Part shown: one piece after another, positions 16,586 through 25,167 of the stretch | Numbering within the stretch: the first letter of the stretch is position 1 | Layout: each line of letters begins with the position of its first letter | Assembly (NCBI GenBank): GCA_900555985.1 | Contig: USNF01000009.1 | Location: 1 to 42,331 of the forward strand | From: an uncultured Gemella sp. | GTDB lineage: Bacteria; Bacillota; Bacilli; Staphylococcales; Gemellaceae | Direction of reading: 5' to 3' | Length of the DNA: 42,331 nt | The notes under the pieces: model-generated | What the model saw: only the letters and a program-made list of their open reading frames with translations | What the model was told of the DNA's origin: nothing | The model's database searches: none | Translations under genes and position numbers: made by a program

Positions 16586-16614
16586 ATTATAACACTTTTT
16601 TCAGAAAATTGTAA
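16586..16614 (-). promoter_or_regulatory. Promoter of codY
   Basis: On the minus strand TGTTATAAT gives an extended -10 (16586-16591), with a poor -35 (TTACAA, 16609-16614) after a 17-base spacer. It lies about 35 bases before the codY start. Confidence 0.65.
16596..16610 (-). promoter_or_regulatory. CodY box in the codY promoter
   Basis: The 15-mer AATTTTCTGAAAAAA matches the CodY consensus AATTTTCWGAAAATT at 13 of 15 positions. It occupies the spacer and touches the -35 of the codY promoter, where bound CodY would exclude RNA polymerase. Confidence 0.7.
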
Positions 16615-16633
16615 GACTTTTTTATAAAATTTT

Positions 16634-17938
16634 TTAATCAATTTTGAAATTTTCTAAAATTTCTAACGATCTATTAGCATATTTTTCATATTTCTCTTTC
16701 TTATCCTTGATGCGTTCAGGTAATGGTTTTATTATACCGAAGTTTGCATTCATAGGTTGGAAATTTTTACTAGTGCTATCTACAATATAGTTTGCCATAG
16801 CTCCTATCATGGTTTCTGTAGGAAAAATAATTTGTTTTCCTTCTTGATTATATAATGCATTTAAAGCAGCTACTATACCAGATGCTGCACTCTCTACATA
16901 TCCTTCCACACCTGTCATTTGCCCCGCGAAATAAATATTATCTTCTTCTTTTAATTTATAAGTTTTTTCTAATAATTGTGGTGAATTTAAATAAGTATTT
17001 CTGTGCATAACACCGTATCTTACAATATTAGCATTTTCCAGGCCTGGAATCATATTAATAATTCGTTTTTGCTCACCCCATTTTAAATGAGTTTGGAATC
17101 CTACAATATTATATAACGTACCTTCACTATTATCTTGTCTAAGTTGGACTACTGCATAAGGGCGCTTATCAGTTTTCGGATCTTCTAATCCTACAGGTTT
17201 CATTGGTCCAAATAATAAAGTCTTTTCACCACGTTTAGCCATCTCTTCAAATGGCATACATCCTTCAAAATAAATTTCTTTTTCAAAATCTTTTAGAGGA
17301 GCTGCTTCTGCTGTAATTAATGCATTATAAAAATTGAAAAACTCCTCTTTTGTCATAGGACAATTTAAGTATGCTGCTTCACCTTTGTCATATCTTGATT
17401 TTAAATATACTTTATTCATATCAATTGAATCTTTTTCAATAATTGGTGCTGCCGCATCATAAAAGTATAATCCTTCTTGCTTAGTATACTTTCTTATGTC
17501 TTGACTTAATGAATCGGATGTTAATGGACCTGTTGCTACTACAACCGGTATATCACCTTTTGGTATTTCTGTTAATTCTTCTTCTATTACATTTATATTA
17601 GGATGATTTTTTATAGTTTCTGTGATCATTTCAGAGAATTTATCCCTATCTACAGCTAATGCCCCACCCGCTGGAACTTGTGTTGCATCAGCACATTTTA
17701 TAATTAAAGAGTCTAATCTTCTCATTTCTTCTTTTAATAGTCCAACAGCATTTGTTATATTATTAGCACGTAAAGAATTTGAACATACTAATTCGGCAAA
17801 GTTTTGTGTTTTGTGAGCTGGAGTCATTTTTTTCGGACGCATTTCATATAAATCAACATTAACCCCTCTTTTGGCTAATTGCCATGCAGCTTCACTTCCT
17901 GCTAATCCAGCACCTATTACTATTACTTTTTTTTCCAT
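16634..17938 (-). CDS. trmFO: FADH2/folate-dependent tRNA m5U54 methyltransferase TrmFO
   Basis: A 434-residue FAD enzyme that makes m5U at position 54 of the tRNA T-loop using methylene-THF, as in most Gram-positives. The dinucleotide-binding motif GAGLAGSEAA is at 9-18. The conserved cysteines are C52 in LVCSNSLR and the one in EGCMPFEEMA near 226. It starts 17 bases after thiI and is the last of three tRNA-modification genes. The 80-base gap to codY carries the codY promoter and no strong terminator. Confidence 0.96.
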   Translation of the reverse strand: MEKKVIVIGAGLAGSEAAWQLAKRGVNVDLYEMRPKKMTPAHKTQNFAELVCSNSLRANNITNAVGLLKEEMRRLDSLIIKCADATQVPAGGALAVDRDKFSEMITETIKNHPNINVIEEELTEIPKGDIPVVVATGPLTSDSLSQDIRKYTKQEGLYFYDAAAPIIEKDSIDMNKVYLKSRYDKGEAAYLNCPMTKEEFFNFYNALITAEAAPLKDFEKEIYFEGCMPFEEMAKRGEKTLLFGPMKPVGLEDPKTDKRPYAVVQLRQDNSEGTLYNIVGFQTHLKWGEQKRIINMIPGLENANIVRYGVMHRNTYLNSPQLLEKTYKLKEEDNIYFAGQMTGVEGYVESAASGIVAALNALYNQEGKQIIFPTETMIGAMANYIVDSTSKNFQPMNANFGIIKPLPERIKDKKEKYEKYANRSLEILENFKID

Positions 17939-17955
17939 TAAATCTCTCTCTTTCT

Positions 17956-19197
17956 TTATAGTAAATCTGAAAAATCTTCTTTAATAACTTTTTCTTCGCT
18001 TAAATCTTTAGTTATAACTTGTCCATTTTTATCAAACAAATATGTCTTAACAGACGCTAGTGTTTCTTCTATCAATTCTGAATAATCATCTCGCGCTTCA
18101 TAAGATTTAATTTTCTCTAATCTTGGGCGAGTTTTAGGAGCTTTTGGCGTGAAAATTGTACAACAATCTTCAAATGGTAAGTTTGAGATTTCTAGTGTAT
18201 CAATATCTTGAGCTATTTTTATTATATCTACTTTATCCATTGTTAATAATGGTCTTAAAACTGGTAAATTAGTTACTTCATTTATACAATTCATTGATTC
18301 TAATGTTTGGCTGGCAACTTGACCTAATGATTCTCCTGTAGCAATAGCTAGATACCCTTCTTTTTTTGCAACTTCTTCTGCTATACGTAACATAAATCTT
18401 CTTGTAGATGTCATAGTATAATTTGACGGTATTCTTTTTACAATTTCTGTTTGTAATTTTGTAAAGTTAACAACATGAAGTTTAATTTTACCAACCACTT
18501 CACTAAGTTTCATTGTTAAATCAAATATTTTTTGTAACGCCTCTTGAGATGTAAATGGAGGAGATTGAAAATGTATCATTTCTACCTCAACACCTTTTAC
18601 TTGTAATGTATGAGCTGCTACTGGTGAATCTATTCCTCCAGATAATAATAACAATGCTTTTGAAGATGTATTCACCGGGAATCCACCAACCCCTTTTATA
18701 AAGTCTGTGAAGATAAAAATACCTTCACTTCTTACTTCAACATTTATAATAAAATCTGGTTGTTTTACATTAACTTTCAAATTCTTATAATTTATTAGTA
18801 CATGACTACCAAAAATATTATTTAATTCATTAGTATGAAATGCAAAATTTTTATTTGGTCTTTTTGTTTGTATTTTAAAAGTATATTCCTTATCTAATTT
18901 AGTTTGCAATAAATTATCTATTACATTCTTTGCATCTTCTATATCTAATTTAGCTCGTAATACAGGTGAAAAATTATGTATACCTGGGACTTTTCTTAAT
19001 CTAGATATTATTTGCTCTACATCTTTATTACTATCTAAATGTATATACATTCTATCACGTTTAGTTTGAATATGAAATCCTTCTAATCCTTTAAGATTAT
19101 AACGAATATTTTTTGTAAGTTTTTTTAAAAATTCATTTCTATTACCAGATTTCAGTGTCAATTCACCGTATCTAATTATAATATGACTATATTCCAC
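17956..19197 (-). CDS. thiI: tRNA 4-thiouridine synthase ThiI (no rhodanese domain)
   Basis: A 413-residue ThiI with an N-terminal ferredoxin-like region, a THUMP domain (about 55-165) and the PP-loop SGGIDS at 186-191. It lacks the C-terminal rhodanese domain of E. coli ThiI, as is usual in Bacilli, where the neighbouring desulfurase delivers sulfur directly for s4U8 in tRNA. The start is GTG, with AGAGG 8 bases upstream, and overlaps the end of the desulfurase gene by 11 bases, so the pair is translationally coupled. Confidence 0.95.
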   Translation of the reverse strand: MEYSHIIIRYGELTLKSGNRNEFLKKLTKNIRYNLKGLEGFHIQTKRDRMYIHLDSNKDVEQIISRLRKVPGIHNFSPVLRAKLDIEDAKNVIDNLLQTKLDKEYTFKIQTKRPNKNFAFHTNELNNIFGSHVLINYKNLKVNVKQPDFIINVEVRSEGIFIFTDFIKGVGGFPVNTSSKALLLLSGGIDSPVAAHTLQVKGVEVEMIHFQSPPFTSQEALQKIFDLTMKLSEVVGKIKLHVVNFTKLQTEIVKRIPSNYTMTSTRRFMLRIAEEVAKKEGYLAIATGESLGQVASQTLESMNCINEVTNLPVLRPLLTMDKVDIIKIAQDIDTLEISNLPFEDCCTIFTPKAPKTRPRLEKIKSYEARDDYSELIEETLASVKTYLFDKNGQVITKDLSEEKVIKEDFSDLL

Positions 19198-20338
19198 TTT
19201 CTATTACCTCTTTAAATTTTTTATTGTATTCTTCTTTAAAAACTTTAACGAATGTTTTTACATCATCTAGTTCAGTTTTATAAGAGAAACTAACACGAAT
19301 ACTACCTTCTATATTTTCTTTTGATAATCCTCTGGCATATAAAGCTTCATTCAAATGAAATGTTTTTGAAGAACAAGCGCTAGTTGTTGATACCATTATT
19401 CCACGTTCATTAAGAGAATTTACAATAGCTTCTCCTTTTATCTTAGGTAAACTAATATTTACAATTGAATCAACATAGTTATTATCTATCGGAGAATTAA
19501 TAATTACATGATCTATATTATCAAGTTCCTCGATTATTATCTTTTTAAACTCTCTATGTTTTTTAATAACATCAGGTGTTTTTTCATATGATAATCGTAA
19601 GGCTTTAGCTAAACTTACTGCTCCAGCAACATTAACTGTACCACTACGAAGACCATTTTCTTGACCACCACCAAATGTGATATTATGAACAGTTCTTCTT
19701 GATTTTAAATAAAGAACCCCTACACCTTTTAGTCCATGAAATTTATGTGCAGAAATAGAATAACTATCAACATTTGATAAGTTAATATCTTTCTTTAAAA
19801 CTCCTTGAACGCCATCAACATGGAAATGTATTTTAGGATAATCTTTTAATAAATCTACTATATCTTGAATTGGTTGAACTGCACCATAAATATTGTTCAC
19901 ATGCATAACGCTTAATAATATTGTTTCTTTAGTAAGAAGAGATTTTAAATGAGTTAAATCTATAAATCCATTATTATCCACATTAACATAATCTAAAATA
20001 AATCCTCTTCTTTCTAATTCTCTATACGTTTCTAAAACAGAAGGATGCTCTATTTTTGAAACTATTATTCTATTTCCAAAATCTTTTTTATGTTCCACTG
20101 AGCCTAAAATGGCAATATTATTACTTTCTGTAGCACATGAAGTAAAATATATTGTTTCTTTTTCTACATTTAGTATATCTGCTACTTGTTTTCGTGCAGC
20201 ATCTAAAAGTTTGTTAGTTGTCTTTCCAAATTTATTAATACTAGCTGGATTCCCATAATAATTATTATTGACTTCAACAAAAGTTTCTAATACTTCTTTA
20301 TAAGGTTTTGTTGTCGCACAATTATCTAAATATATCAT
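19187..20338 (-). CDS. Cysteine desulfurase, NifZ/IscS-like, partner of ThiI
   Basis: A class V aminotransferase-fold PLP enzyme of about 383 residues that frees sulfur from cysteine. K199 in SAHKFHG is the PLP lysine, H98 in IEHPS stacks on PLP, and C322 in TTSACSSK carries the persulfide. The frame also allows a GTG 9 bases further up, but that GTG touches the GGAAGG site. The ATG used here is 8 bases from it. The fixed pairing with thiI matches B. subtilis nifZ-thiI, which supplies s4U8. I see no clear promoter upstream. Confidence 0.92.
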   Translation of the reverse strand: MIYLDNCATTKPYKEVLETFVEVNNNYYGNPASINKFGKTTNKLLDAARKQVADILNVEKETIYFTSCATESNNIAILGSVEHKKDFGNRIIVSKIEHPSVLETYRELERRGFILDYVNVDNNGFIDLTHLKSLLTKETILLSVMHVNNIYGAVQPIQDIVDLLKDYPKIHFHVDGVQGVLKKDINLSNVDSYSISAHKFHGLKGVGVLYLKSRRTVHNITFGGGQENGLRSGTVNVAGAVSLAKALRLSYEKTPDVIKKHREFKKIIIEELDNIDHVIINSPIDNNYVDSIVNISLPKIKGEAIVNSLNERGIMVSTTSACSSKTFHLNEALYARGLSKENIEGSIRVSFSYKTELDDVKTFVKVFKEEYNKKFKEVIESGI

Positions 20339-20480
20339 TTTCGACACCTTCCTTAATTATATTTAATTAAAATATTAATTTATTACAAATTACTATAAAA
20401 GTATATAACAAATATCAGGTTTAATCAATAAAAATCAATTACGAATATATATTAGTTGACCTAATAATATTATAAAAATA

Positions 20481-20526
20481 ACGACCACTAAAAAGTTATA
20501 TATTAATACTTACTTTTTAGAGTCGT
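20481..20526 (-). terminator. Terminator of the cmk-plsC-thioesterase operon
   Basis: A two-part stem: ACGAC pairs with GTCGT and CTAAAAAGT with ACTTTTTAG, separated by a 2-base bulge. A T run follows on the minus strand. It lies 15 bases past the stop of the hotdog thioesterase gene. Confidence 0.7.
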
Positions 20527-20540
20527 CTATCTTATATATA

Positions 20541-20963
20541 TTAGTTGTTTGTCACAACATCTTTTAAAATCTGATCCCATTTTGGTAAATATCTATCTAC
20601 TCTTATAGCACGATCACTATCAGTTCCTAAGATATTATGTGAAGTCGAAGCTAAAATTATTATCGCTCCATCAACATAAAATTCATATGAAAATATAGTC
20701 TTTATACCGTTATGTTTCTCAATCCACGTTTTTATATATATATCAGTATTTTCAAAACGAATATTATTCTTAATTGAATATTTAACATCAATATCAGCAT
20801 AATATAAATTGTAATCAATTAATGAATCGATATCAATTCCTAATCCATTTAAATAATATTTTTTAGCTAAATTAAGCCAATCATATATATATTTATTATC
20901 TAAGAATCCTGCATTGTTAAAAAATTTTTTTTCCAATTTAAACTTTATAGTTTTTTCGTACAT
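20541..20963 (-). CDS. Hotdog-fold acyl thioesterase-like protein (4HBT/FatA-like)
   Basis: A 140-residue single hotdog domain. The segment NNAGFLDNKYIYDWLNLAKK (16-35) aligns by eye with the active-site helix of YbgC- and acyl-ACP-thioesterase-type proteins (D-x-NGHVNN-x-x-Y-x-x-W pattern), but the usual catalytic Asp is Asn. It starts 1 base after plsC and is the last gene of cmk-plsC, so a role in acyl-ACP/CoA turnover linked to phospholipid synthesis is plausible. Activity is uncertain because of the missing Asp. Confidence 0.65.
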   Translation of the reverse strand: MYEKTIKFKLEKKFFNNAGFLDNKYIYDWLNLAKKYYLNGLGIDIDSLIDYNLYYADIDVKYSIKNNIRFENTDIYIKTWIEKHNGIKTIFSYEFYVDGAIIILASTSHNILGTDSDRAIRVDRYLPKWDQILKDVVTNN

Positions 20964-20964
20964 A

Positions 20965-21552
20965 TTATTTCTCCTTTTCTATCAAATCAGCAATTCGTTG
21001 CATTAATAATTCAGTGATTTCATCATGACTTTTTCCTTCTTCTTTTAAAGCATACGCATCTATTTCATCACCAACTACTAATTTAATACTAGAAAATAAT
21101 CTAAAGTTTTTATTCGGTATAATAGCAAATGGAATTATCTTTGTTTTGGCTCTAGTAGCAATAAAAGATGCTCCATTATGTGATTCACCTAAGTCTAAAT
21201 TTTTTGAGTGTGAGCGTGTTCCTTCTGGGAATATTCCAACAACTTCTCCCTCTTTTAATAATTTAATACTTTGATTAATAGCTGCTCTATCAAATGTTCC
21301 TCTTTTTATAGGAATTGCTCCAGTTGCTTTTAAAGTTTGTTTTATAAAAAATATTTTAAATAACTCTTCTTTAGCTACAAAACGTATTTCTTTATTGAAA
21401 AATGCTGGGAACAATAATGGATCATGATTACTTAAATGATTACCAGATATAACAACACCTTTAGCATTTTCAATTTTCTCTCCATTAATTATTGTAACTT
21501 TATAAAATAATCTATAAAATAATTTCAAAGAAGTTTTTACTAAACTATACAT
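20965..21552 (-). CDS. plsC: 1-acyl-sn-glycerol-3-phosphate acyltransferase PlsC
   Basis: A 195-residue membrane-associated acyltransferase that makes phosphatidic acid from lysophosphatidic acid. The catalytic HX4D is H39-D44 in NHLSNHD and the substrate-binding EGTR is at 110-113. A hydrophobic N terminus anchors it at the membrane. It starts 17 bases after cmk, a pairing also seen in B. subtilis, and has a clear AGGAG site. Confidence 0.93.
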   Translation of the reverse strand: MYSLVKTSLKLFYRLFYKVTIINGEKIENAKGVVISGNHLSNHDPLLFPAFFNKEIRFVAKEELFKIFFIKQTLKATGAIPIKRGTFDRAAINQSIKLLKEGEVVGIFPEGTRSHSKNLDLGESHNGASFIATRAKTKIIPFAIIPNKNFRLFSSIKLVVGDEIDAYALKEEGKSHDEITELLMQRIADLIEKEK

Positions 21553-21569
21553 GTCTTTCTCCTATTTTA

Positions 21570-22247
21570 TTAAAAATTTTCTTTATACTTAATTAACTTA
21601 ATCATCTCATCTACAACTTGATCAATTGTTAATGACGTAGTATCAAGCAAAATCGCAGAATCTACCTTGATTAAAGGGGCAATATCTCTATTCTCATCCT
21701 GATAATCTCGTGCTTTTATTTCTTCTTTTACTTTTTCGTAATCAACATTAGTTAAACCTTGATTCTCAAAATCTAATACACGTCTACGAGCTCTTTCTTC
21801 AACTGAAGCAGTCAAGAAAATTTTAACATCAGCATTTGGTAAAACAACAGAAGCTATATCACGGCCATCCATAATAATATTATTGCTCTCTGCTAAATTT
21901 CTTTGTGTATCTATCAAAAATTCTCTAACAGCTGGTGATTTTGCAAATAAAGAAGTAAACTTAGAAACCTCTGCTGTTCTTATTTTTTCACTAACATCTT
22001 CTTCATTTATATATACATGTTGTTTTTTATCTATGAACTTTACATTAAATTTTATATTTGATAATAAAAATTTAATCTTTTCCTCATTTAATTCATTTAA
22101 TCCATTTTTTAAAAAATTAAATGTTAGTGCTCTGTACATAGCACCTGTATCAACATAATTATATCCTAATTTTTCTGCAACCATTTTAGTTATAGTACTT
22201 TTTCCAGAACCAGCTGGTCCGTCAACAGCTACTGACATATATTTCAT
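21570..22247 (-). CDS. cmk: Cytidylate kinase
   Basis: A 225-residue CMP/dCMP kinase. The P-loop GPAGSGKS is at 10-17, the NMP-binding segment YVDTGAMYRALTF follows near 35-47, and GRDIASVVLPNADVKIFLTA near 125-145 is typical. It salvages CMP released by phospholipid and RNA turnover. First gene of cmk-plsC-thioesterase, with its own promoter. The first ATG is used because GAGAGG lies 6 bases upstream. Confidence 0.95.
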   Translation of the reverse strand: MKYMSVAVDGPAGSGKSTITKMVAEKLGYNYVDTGAMYRALTFNFLKNGLNELNEEKIKFLLSNIKFNVKFIDKKQHVYINEEDVSEKIRTAEVSKFTSLFAKSPAVREFLIDTQRNLAESNNIIMDGRDIASVVLPNADVKIFLTASVEERARRRVLDFENQGLTNVDYEKVKEEIKARDYQDENRDIAPLIKVDSAILLDTTSLTIDQVVDEMIKLIKYKENF

Positions 22248-22280
22248 AATTTACCTCTCAGACAAATTTTTTCATTATCA

Positions 22281-22300
22281 ATTATAGCATAAACTATGCT
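22281..22300 (-). promoter_or_regulatory. Extended -10 promoter of cmk with a spacer palindrome
   Basis: On the minus strand TGCTATAAT (-10 at 22281-22286) is an extended -10 with no clear -35. Directly upstream, in what would be the spacer, is the perfect inverted repeat AGCATA-AAC-TATGCT (22286-22300, plus-strand reading), which looks like a repressor site. Confidence 0.5.
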
Positions 22301-22389
22301 TAAACACTAGTTTTTATCATAAAATATTTATAATTTCCTAAAATATACAACTATATTATTTTATACTATTAATTTAAATAAATATTGAA

Positions 22390-24498
22390 TTACTTTAATT
22401 TTAAAGATGCTAGTTTTGCTAAAGCATTATTTTCTAATTTTTCTTGTTTCATATATTTTTTCATATCTACTTTACTAGCTTTATCTTTCTTATTATTTTT
22501 TATTCTCTTATCAAGTTCTTTTTGCTTTATTGAGTTACCACACTGACATCTATATGTTCCATTTTCACCATTACCATATAGTGTCATTTTTTTATGACAA
22601 TTATCACATCTTAGATTTGTTAAACGACTTAAAACTTTTCTGTTTTTACATTTTGGATTAGAGCATTTTAGTATTTTGGTTCCCTTTTTATCAACTTCAA
22701 GAATATAGCTTCCACAATCTTCACATTTTTTTCCACTTATATTATCATGTTTAAACTTATCTTCGCTACTCTTTATTTCATTAATAAATTCATAAGTATA
22801 AACTTTTATATCACTTAAAAATTTTTCTTTAGAAAGTTTATTTTTTGCAATACTATCTAACTGTTTTTCCCAAACAGCAGTTAATGATGGACTTTTTAGT
22901 TTTTGGGGAACTAAATTTAATAATTGTTTAGCTTTATTAGTTGTTTTAATTTTTCCATTATCTAAAATTAAATAATCATTAGCGAATAATTTTTCTAATA
23001 TATCTGCTCTTGTAGCTACTGTTCCAATTCCGTTTGTTTCTTTTAAAATTTTTCTTTCTTTTTCATTTTCTACAAATTCAAAAGGATTTTCCATAGCGTA
23101 GATTAAACTTCCTTCGTTATAATAACTAGGAGGTGTTGTCTCTTTTTTATTATAGATAAGTGATTCTAGTTTATATTCATTATTATCTAAAGTAATATTT
23201 TTATTATTAATCTCTTCATTACTTAATACCTTATATCCCTCCTGCAAAACATTAATTCCTTTTGCAGTAAATTCTTTATTTCCTAATTTAAATAAATATG
23301 TTGTCTCTTCATATTCATATTCTGGTAGAAGATTTTCTAAAAACCTTTTAGCTACTAAATTATATATTTTCAATTCTAAATCTGATAATGATATATAATT
23401 TGGCCTTTGTTCAGTTGGAATTATAGCATGGTGATCACTAACCTTAGAGTTATTAATAATCCTCTTAGTAATATATTTTTTTTCTTTTAATAGTTTAACA
23501 GTTATATCCTTATAATCTCCACCAATAGCTGCAACTCTTTCATTTATAGTATTTTTCATATCTGTTGTTAAATATCTACTATCGGTTCTAGGATATGTTA
23601 GTACTTTGTGTCTTTCATATAGACTTTGTACAATATTTAAAGTTTGTTTAGGTGAAAGTCCAAATAATGAACTTGATAATTGCTGTATATCCGTAAGATT
23701 AAATAATGGTTTTGGAGAAATAGTTTTGGTTTTAGTAATTACATCAGTGATTTTGATTATTTTATTCTGATTTTCTTTAACAAATTTTTCTGCTTTTTCA
23801 TAATTAAATTCTCTAGTATTACATGTAAATTTGATATTTTCTATTTGAGCTTCAAAAGTAAAGTAATCTCGTGGTTTAAAATTTTTTATCTTTTCTTCTC
23901 TTTCAAATACCATTTGTAATGTGGGGGTTTGAACACGACCACAATTTAAAGCTGCATTAAATTTCAATGTTAAAGCTCTAGAAGCATTAATTCCCACTAA
24001 CCAATCTGCATTCGCACGAGCAACACCTGAATAATATAATCCTAAATAATCTTTTCCATTTTTTAATTTTCTAAAACCATCTTTTATAGCTTTATCTGTA
24101 ACTGATGAAATCCATAGACGCTTAACTTTTTTCTCACATCTAGCCTTTTCTATAATATATCTGGCAACAAGTTCACCTTCTCTACCTGCATCTGTTGCAA
24201 TAATTATCTCATCAACATCTTTTCTATTCAATGCATTTTCGACAATTTTATACTGTTTATATGTTTTTTTTATTACTTCAGTCTTCATGTATTTAGGTAT
24301 CATAGGGAGATTTTCTAAACTAACATTATTGAACTCTTTATATTTATCTGGCGTTTGTAATGTGACTAAATGACCTAAAGCCCATGTTACTACATATTTA
24401 TCACCTTCGAGGCAGCCATTTTTATTTTGTTTTGCTCCCAAATTTCTCGCTATATCACGAGCTACTGAAGGTTTTTCGCAAAGAACAACACTTTTCAT
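22390..24498 (-). CDS. topB: DNA topoisomerase III (type IA)
   Basis: A 702-residue type IA topoisomerase. The TOPRIM domain starts at MKSVVLCEKPSVARD and holds the acidic DAGREGE motif. The nucleophilic Tyr lies in LTYPRTDSRYL near residue 301. Two four-cysteine zinc ribbons are at about 585-615 and 625-650, followed by a Lys-rich tail. It decatenates and relaxes negatively supercoiled DNA. The frame is open for another 387 bases upstream, but that stretch has no homology and overlaps the opposite gene. The ATG at 24498 has AGAGG 8 bases upstream and the family N terminus. It is transcribed alone. Confidence 0.93.
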   Translation of the reverse strand: MKSVVLCEKPSVARDIARNLGAKQNKNGCLEGDKYVVTWALGHLVTLQTPDKYKEFNNVSLENLPMIPKYMKTEVIKKTYKQYKIVENALNRKDVDEIIIATDAGREGELVARYIIEKARCEKKVKRLWISSVTDKAIKDGFRKLKNGKDYLGLYYSGVARANADWLVGINASRALTLKFNAALNCGRVQTPTLQMVFEREEKIKNFKPRDYFTFEAQIENIKFTCNTREFNYEKAEKFVKENQNKIIKITDVITKTKTISPKPLFNLTDIQQLSSSLFGLSPKQTLNIVQSLYERHKVLTYPRTDSRYLTTDMKNTINERVAAIGGDYKDITVKLLKEKKYITKRIINNSKVSDHHAIIPTEQRPNYISLSDLELKIYNLVAKRFLENLLPEYEYEETTYLFKLGNKEFTAKGINVLQEGYKVLSNEEINNKNITLDNNEYKLESLIYNKKETTPPSYYNEGSLIYAMENPFEFVENEKERKILKETNGIGTVATRADILEKLFANDYLILDNGKIKTTNKAKQLLNLVPQKLKSPSLTAVWEKQLDSIAKNKLSKEKFLSDIKVYTYEFINEIKSSEDKFKHDNISGKKCEDCGSYILEVDKKGTKILKCSNPKCKNRKVLSRLTNLRCDNCHKKMTLYGNGENGTYRCQCGNSIKQKELDKRIKNNKKDKASKVDMKKYMKQEKLENNALAKLASLKLK

Positions 24499-24606
24499 TA
24501 TATTTCCTCTCAATTTTATTATTTTATATTTAATTATATTATAATAGAAAATCAACAAAATAACTAGTGACTGTGTATAATCACTATCATCTATTATTTT
24601 ATTTAT

Positions 24607-24635
24607 TTGTAAATTTTTTTTTATCATATTATAAT
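24607..24635 (+). promoter_or_regulatory. Promoter of the nucleoside deoxyribosyltransferase gene
   Basis: TTGTAA (24607-24612), a 17-base spacer and TATAAT (24630-24635), about 30 bases before the start codon and followed by a GGAGGAG site. It shares its -35 hexamer with the yjzD-like promoter at 14489. Confidence 0.65.
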
Positions 24636-24664
24636 TTGTATAACAAACAAGGAGGAGAATTCTT

Positions 24665-25123
24665 ATGAAACTATATCTAGCTGGTGCATTGTTTAATGAA
24701 GCAGAAATTGCCCAAAGACTAAAAGAAGGGAAATTATTAAAAGAAAAATTTGGTGAAAAACTATCTATTTTTAATCCAATAGAACAACCTTTTAATGAAG
24801 ATAAACAAACTTTACCTACTCCACAAGATATTTTTAATGGAGATACTAATGCTGTAGAGGACTCCGATATTTTCTTAGCTGACATAACTAATGAAGATAG
24901 TGGAGTTATGGTTGAATTAGGTATTGCTATTGCACTAAATAAAAAAATTATCGCAATAAACTCAGATATTAGATTAAAATCTGCAAATAAATATGAAATT
25001 CCTAGTTATGCTATGAATCATTATGTACTTGGTGGAATTCAGAAACATGGTAAATTAGTTTTTAGCTTTAATGAAGCACTCGACGAATTAGATAAACTTT
25101 TTTGCTTAAGTAATAAAATATAA
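24665..25123 (+). CDS. Nucleoside 2-deoxyribosyltransferase
   Basis: A 152-residue member of the PF05014 family, which exchanges bases between 2'-deoxyribonucleosides in salvage. It has the family start KLYLAGALF, D72 in LADIT and the likely catalytic nucleophile E84 in SGVMVELGIAIA (E98 in the Lactobacillus leichmannii enzyme). Its length is as expected. Base specificity (type I purine only or type II) cannot be told. Single gene, divergent from topB and convergent with purA, with a shared terminator. Confidence 0.85.
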   Translation: MKLYLAGALFNEAEIAQRLKEGKLLKEKFGEKLSIFNPIEQPFNEDKQTLPTPQDIFNGDTNAVEDSDIFLADITNEDSGVMVELGIAIALNKKIIAINSDIRLKSANKYEIPSYAMNHYVLGGIQKHGKLVFSFNEALDELDKLFCLSNKI

Positions 25124-25125
25124 TG

Positions 25126-25161
25126 AAAAAAAGAGATATGTTTTAAACATATCTCTTTTTT
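25126..25161. terminator. Bidirectional terminator between the deoxyribosyltransferase gene and purA
   Basis: A 17-base perfect inverted repeat AAAAAAGAGATATGTTT/AAACATATCTCTTTTTT, almost without loop, lies between two converging genes. Confidence 0.9.
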
Positions 25162-25167
25162 ATTAGA

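Noticed and set aside
20270..20290. Possible one-base frameshift in the cysteine desulfurase gene (an A run looked one base too long when I counted)
   Set aside because: The reading frame on both sides encodes a normal protein and I trust the frame more than my count of a homopolymer; one coordinate at the 5' end may be off by one.
24499..24885. Open extension of 129 codons upstream of topB
   Set aside because: It overlaps the opposite gene, has no recognisable domain, and the ATG at 24498 has a proper ribosome site and the family N terminus.
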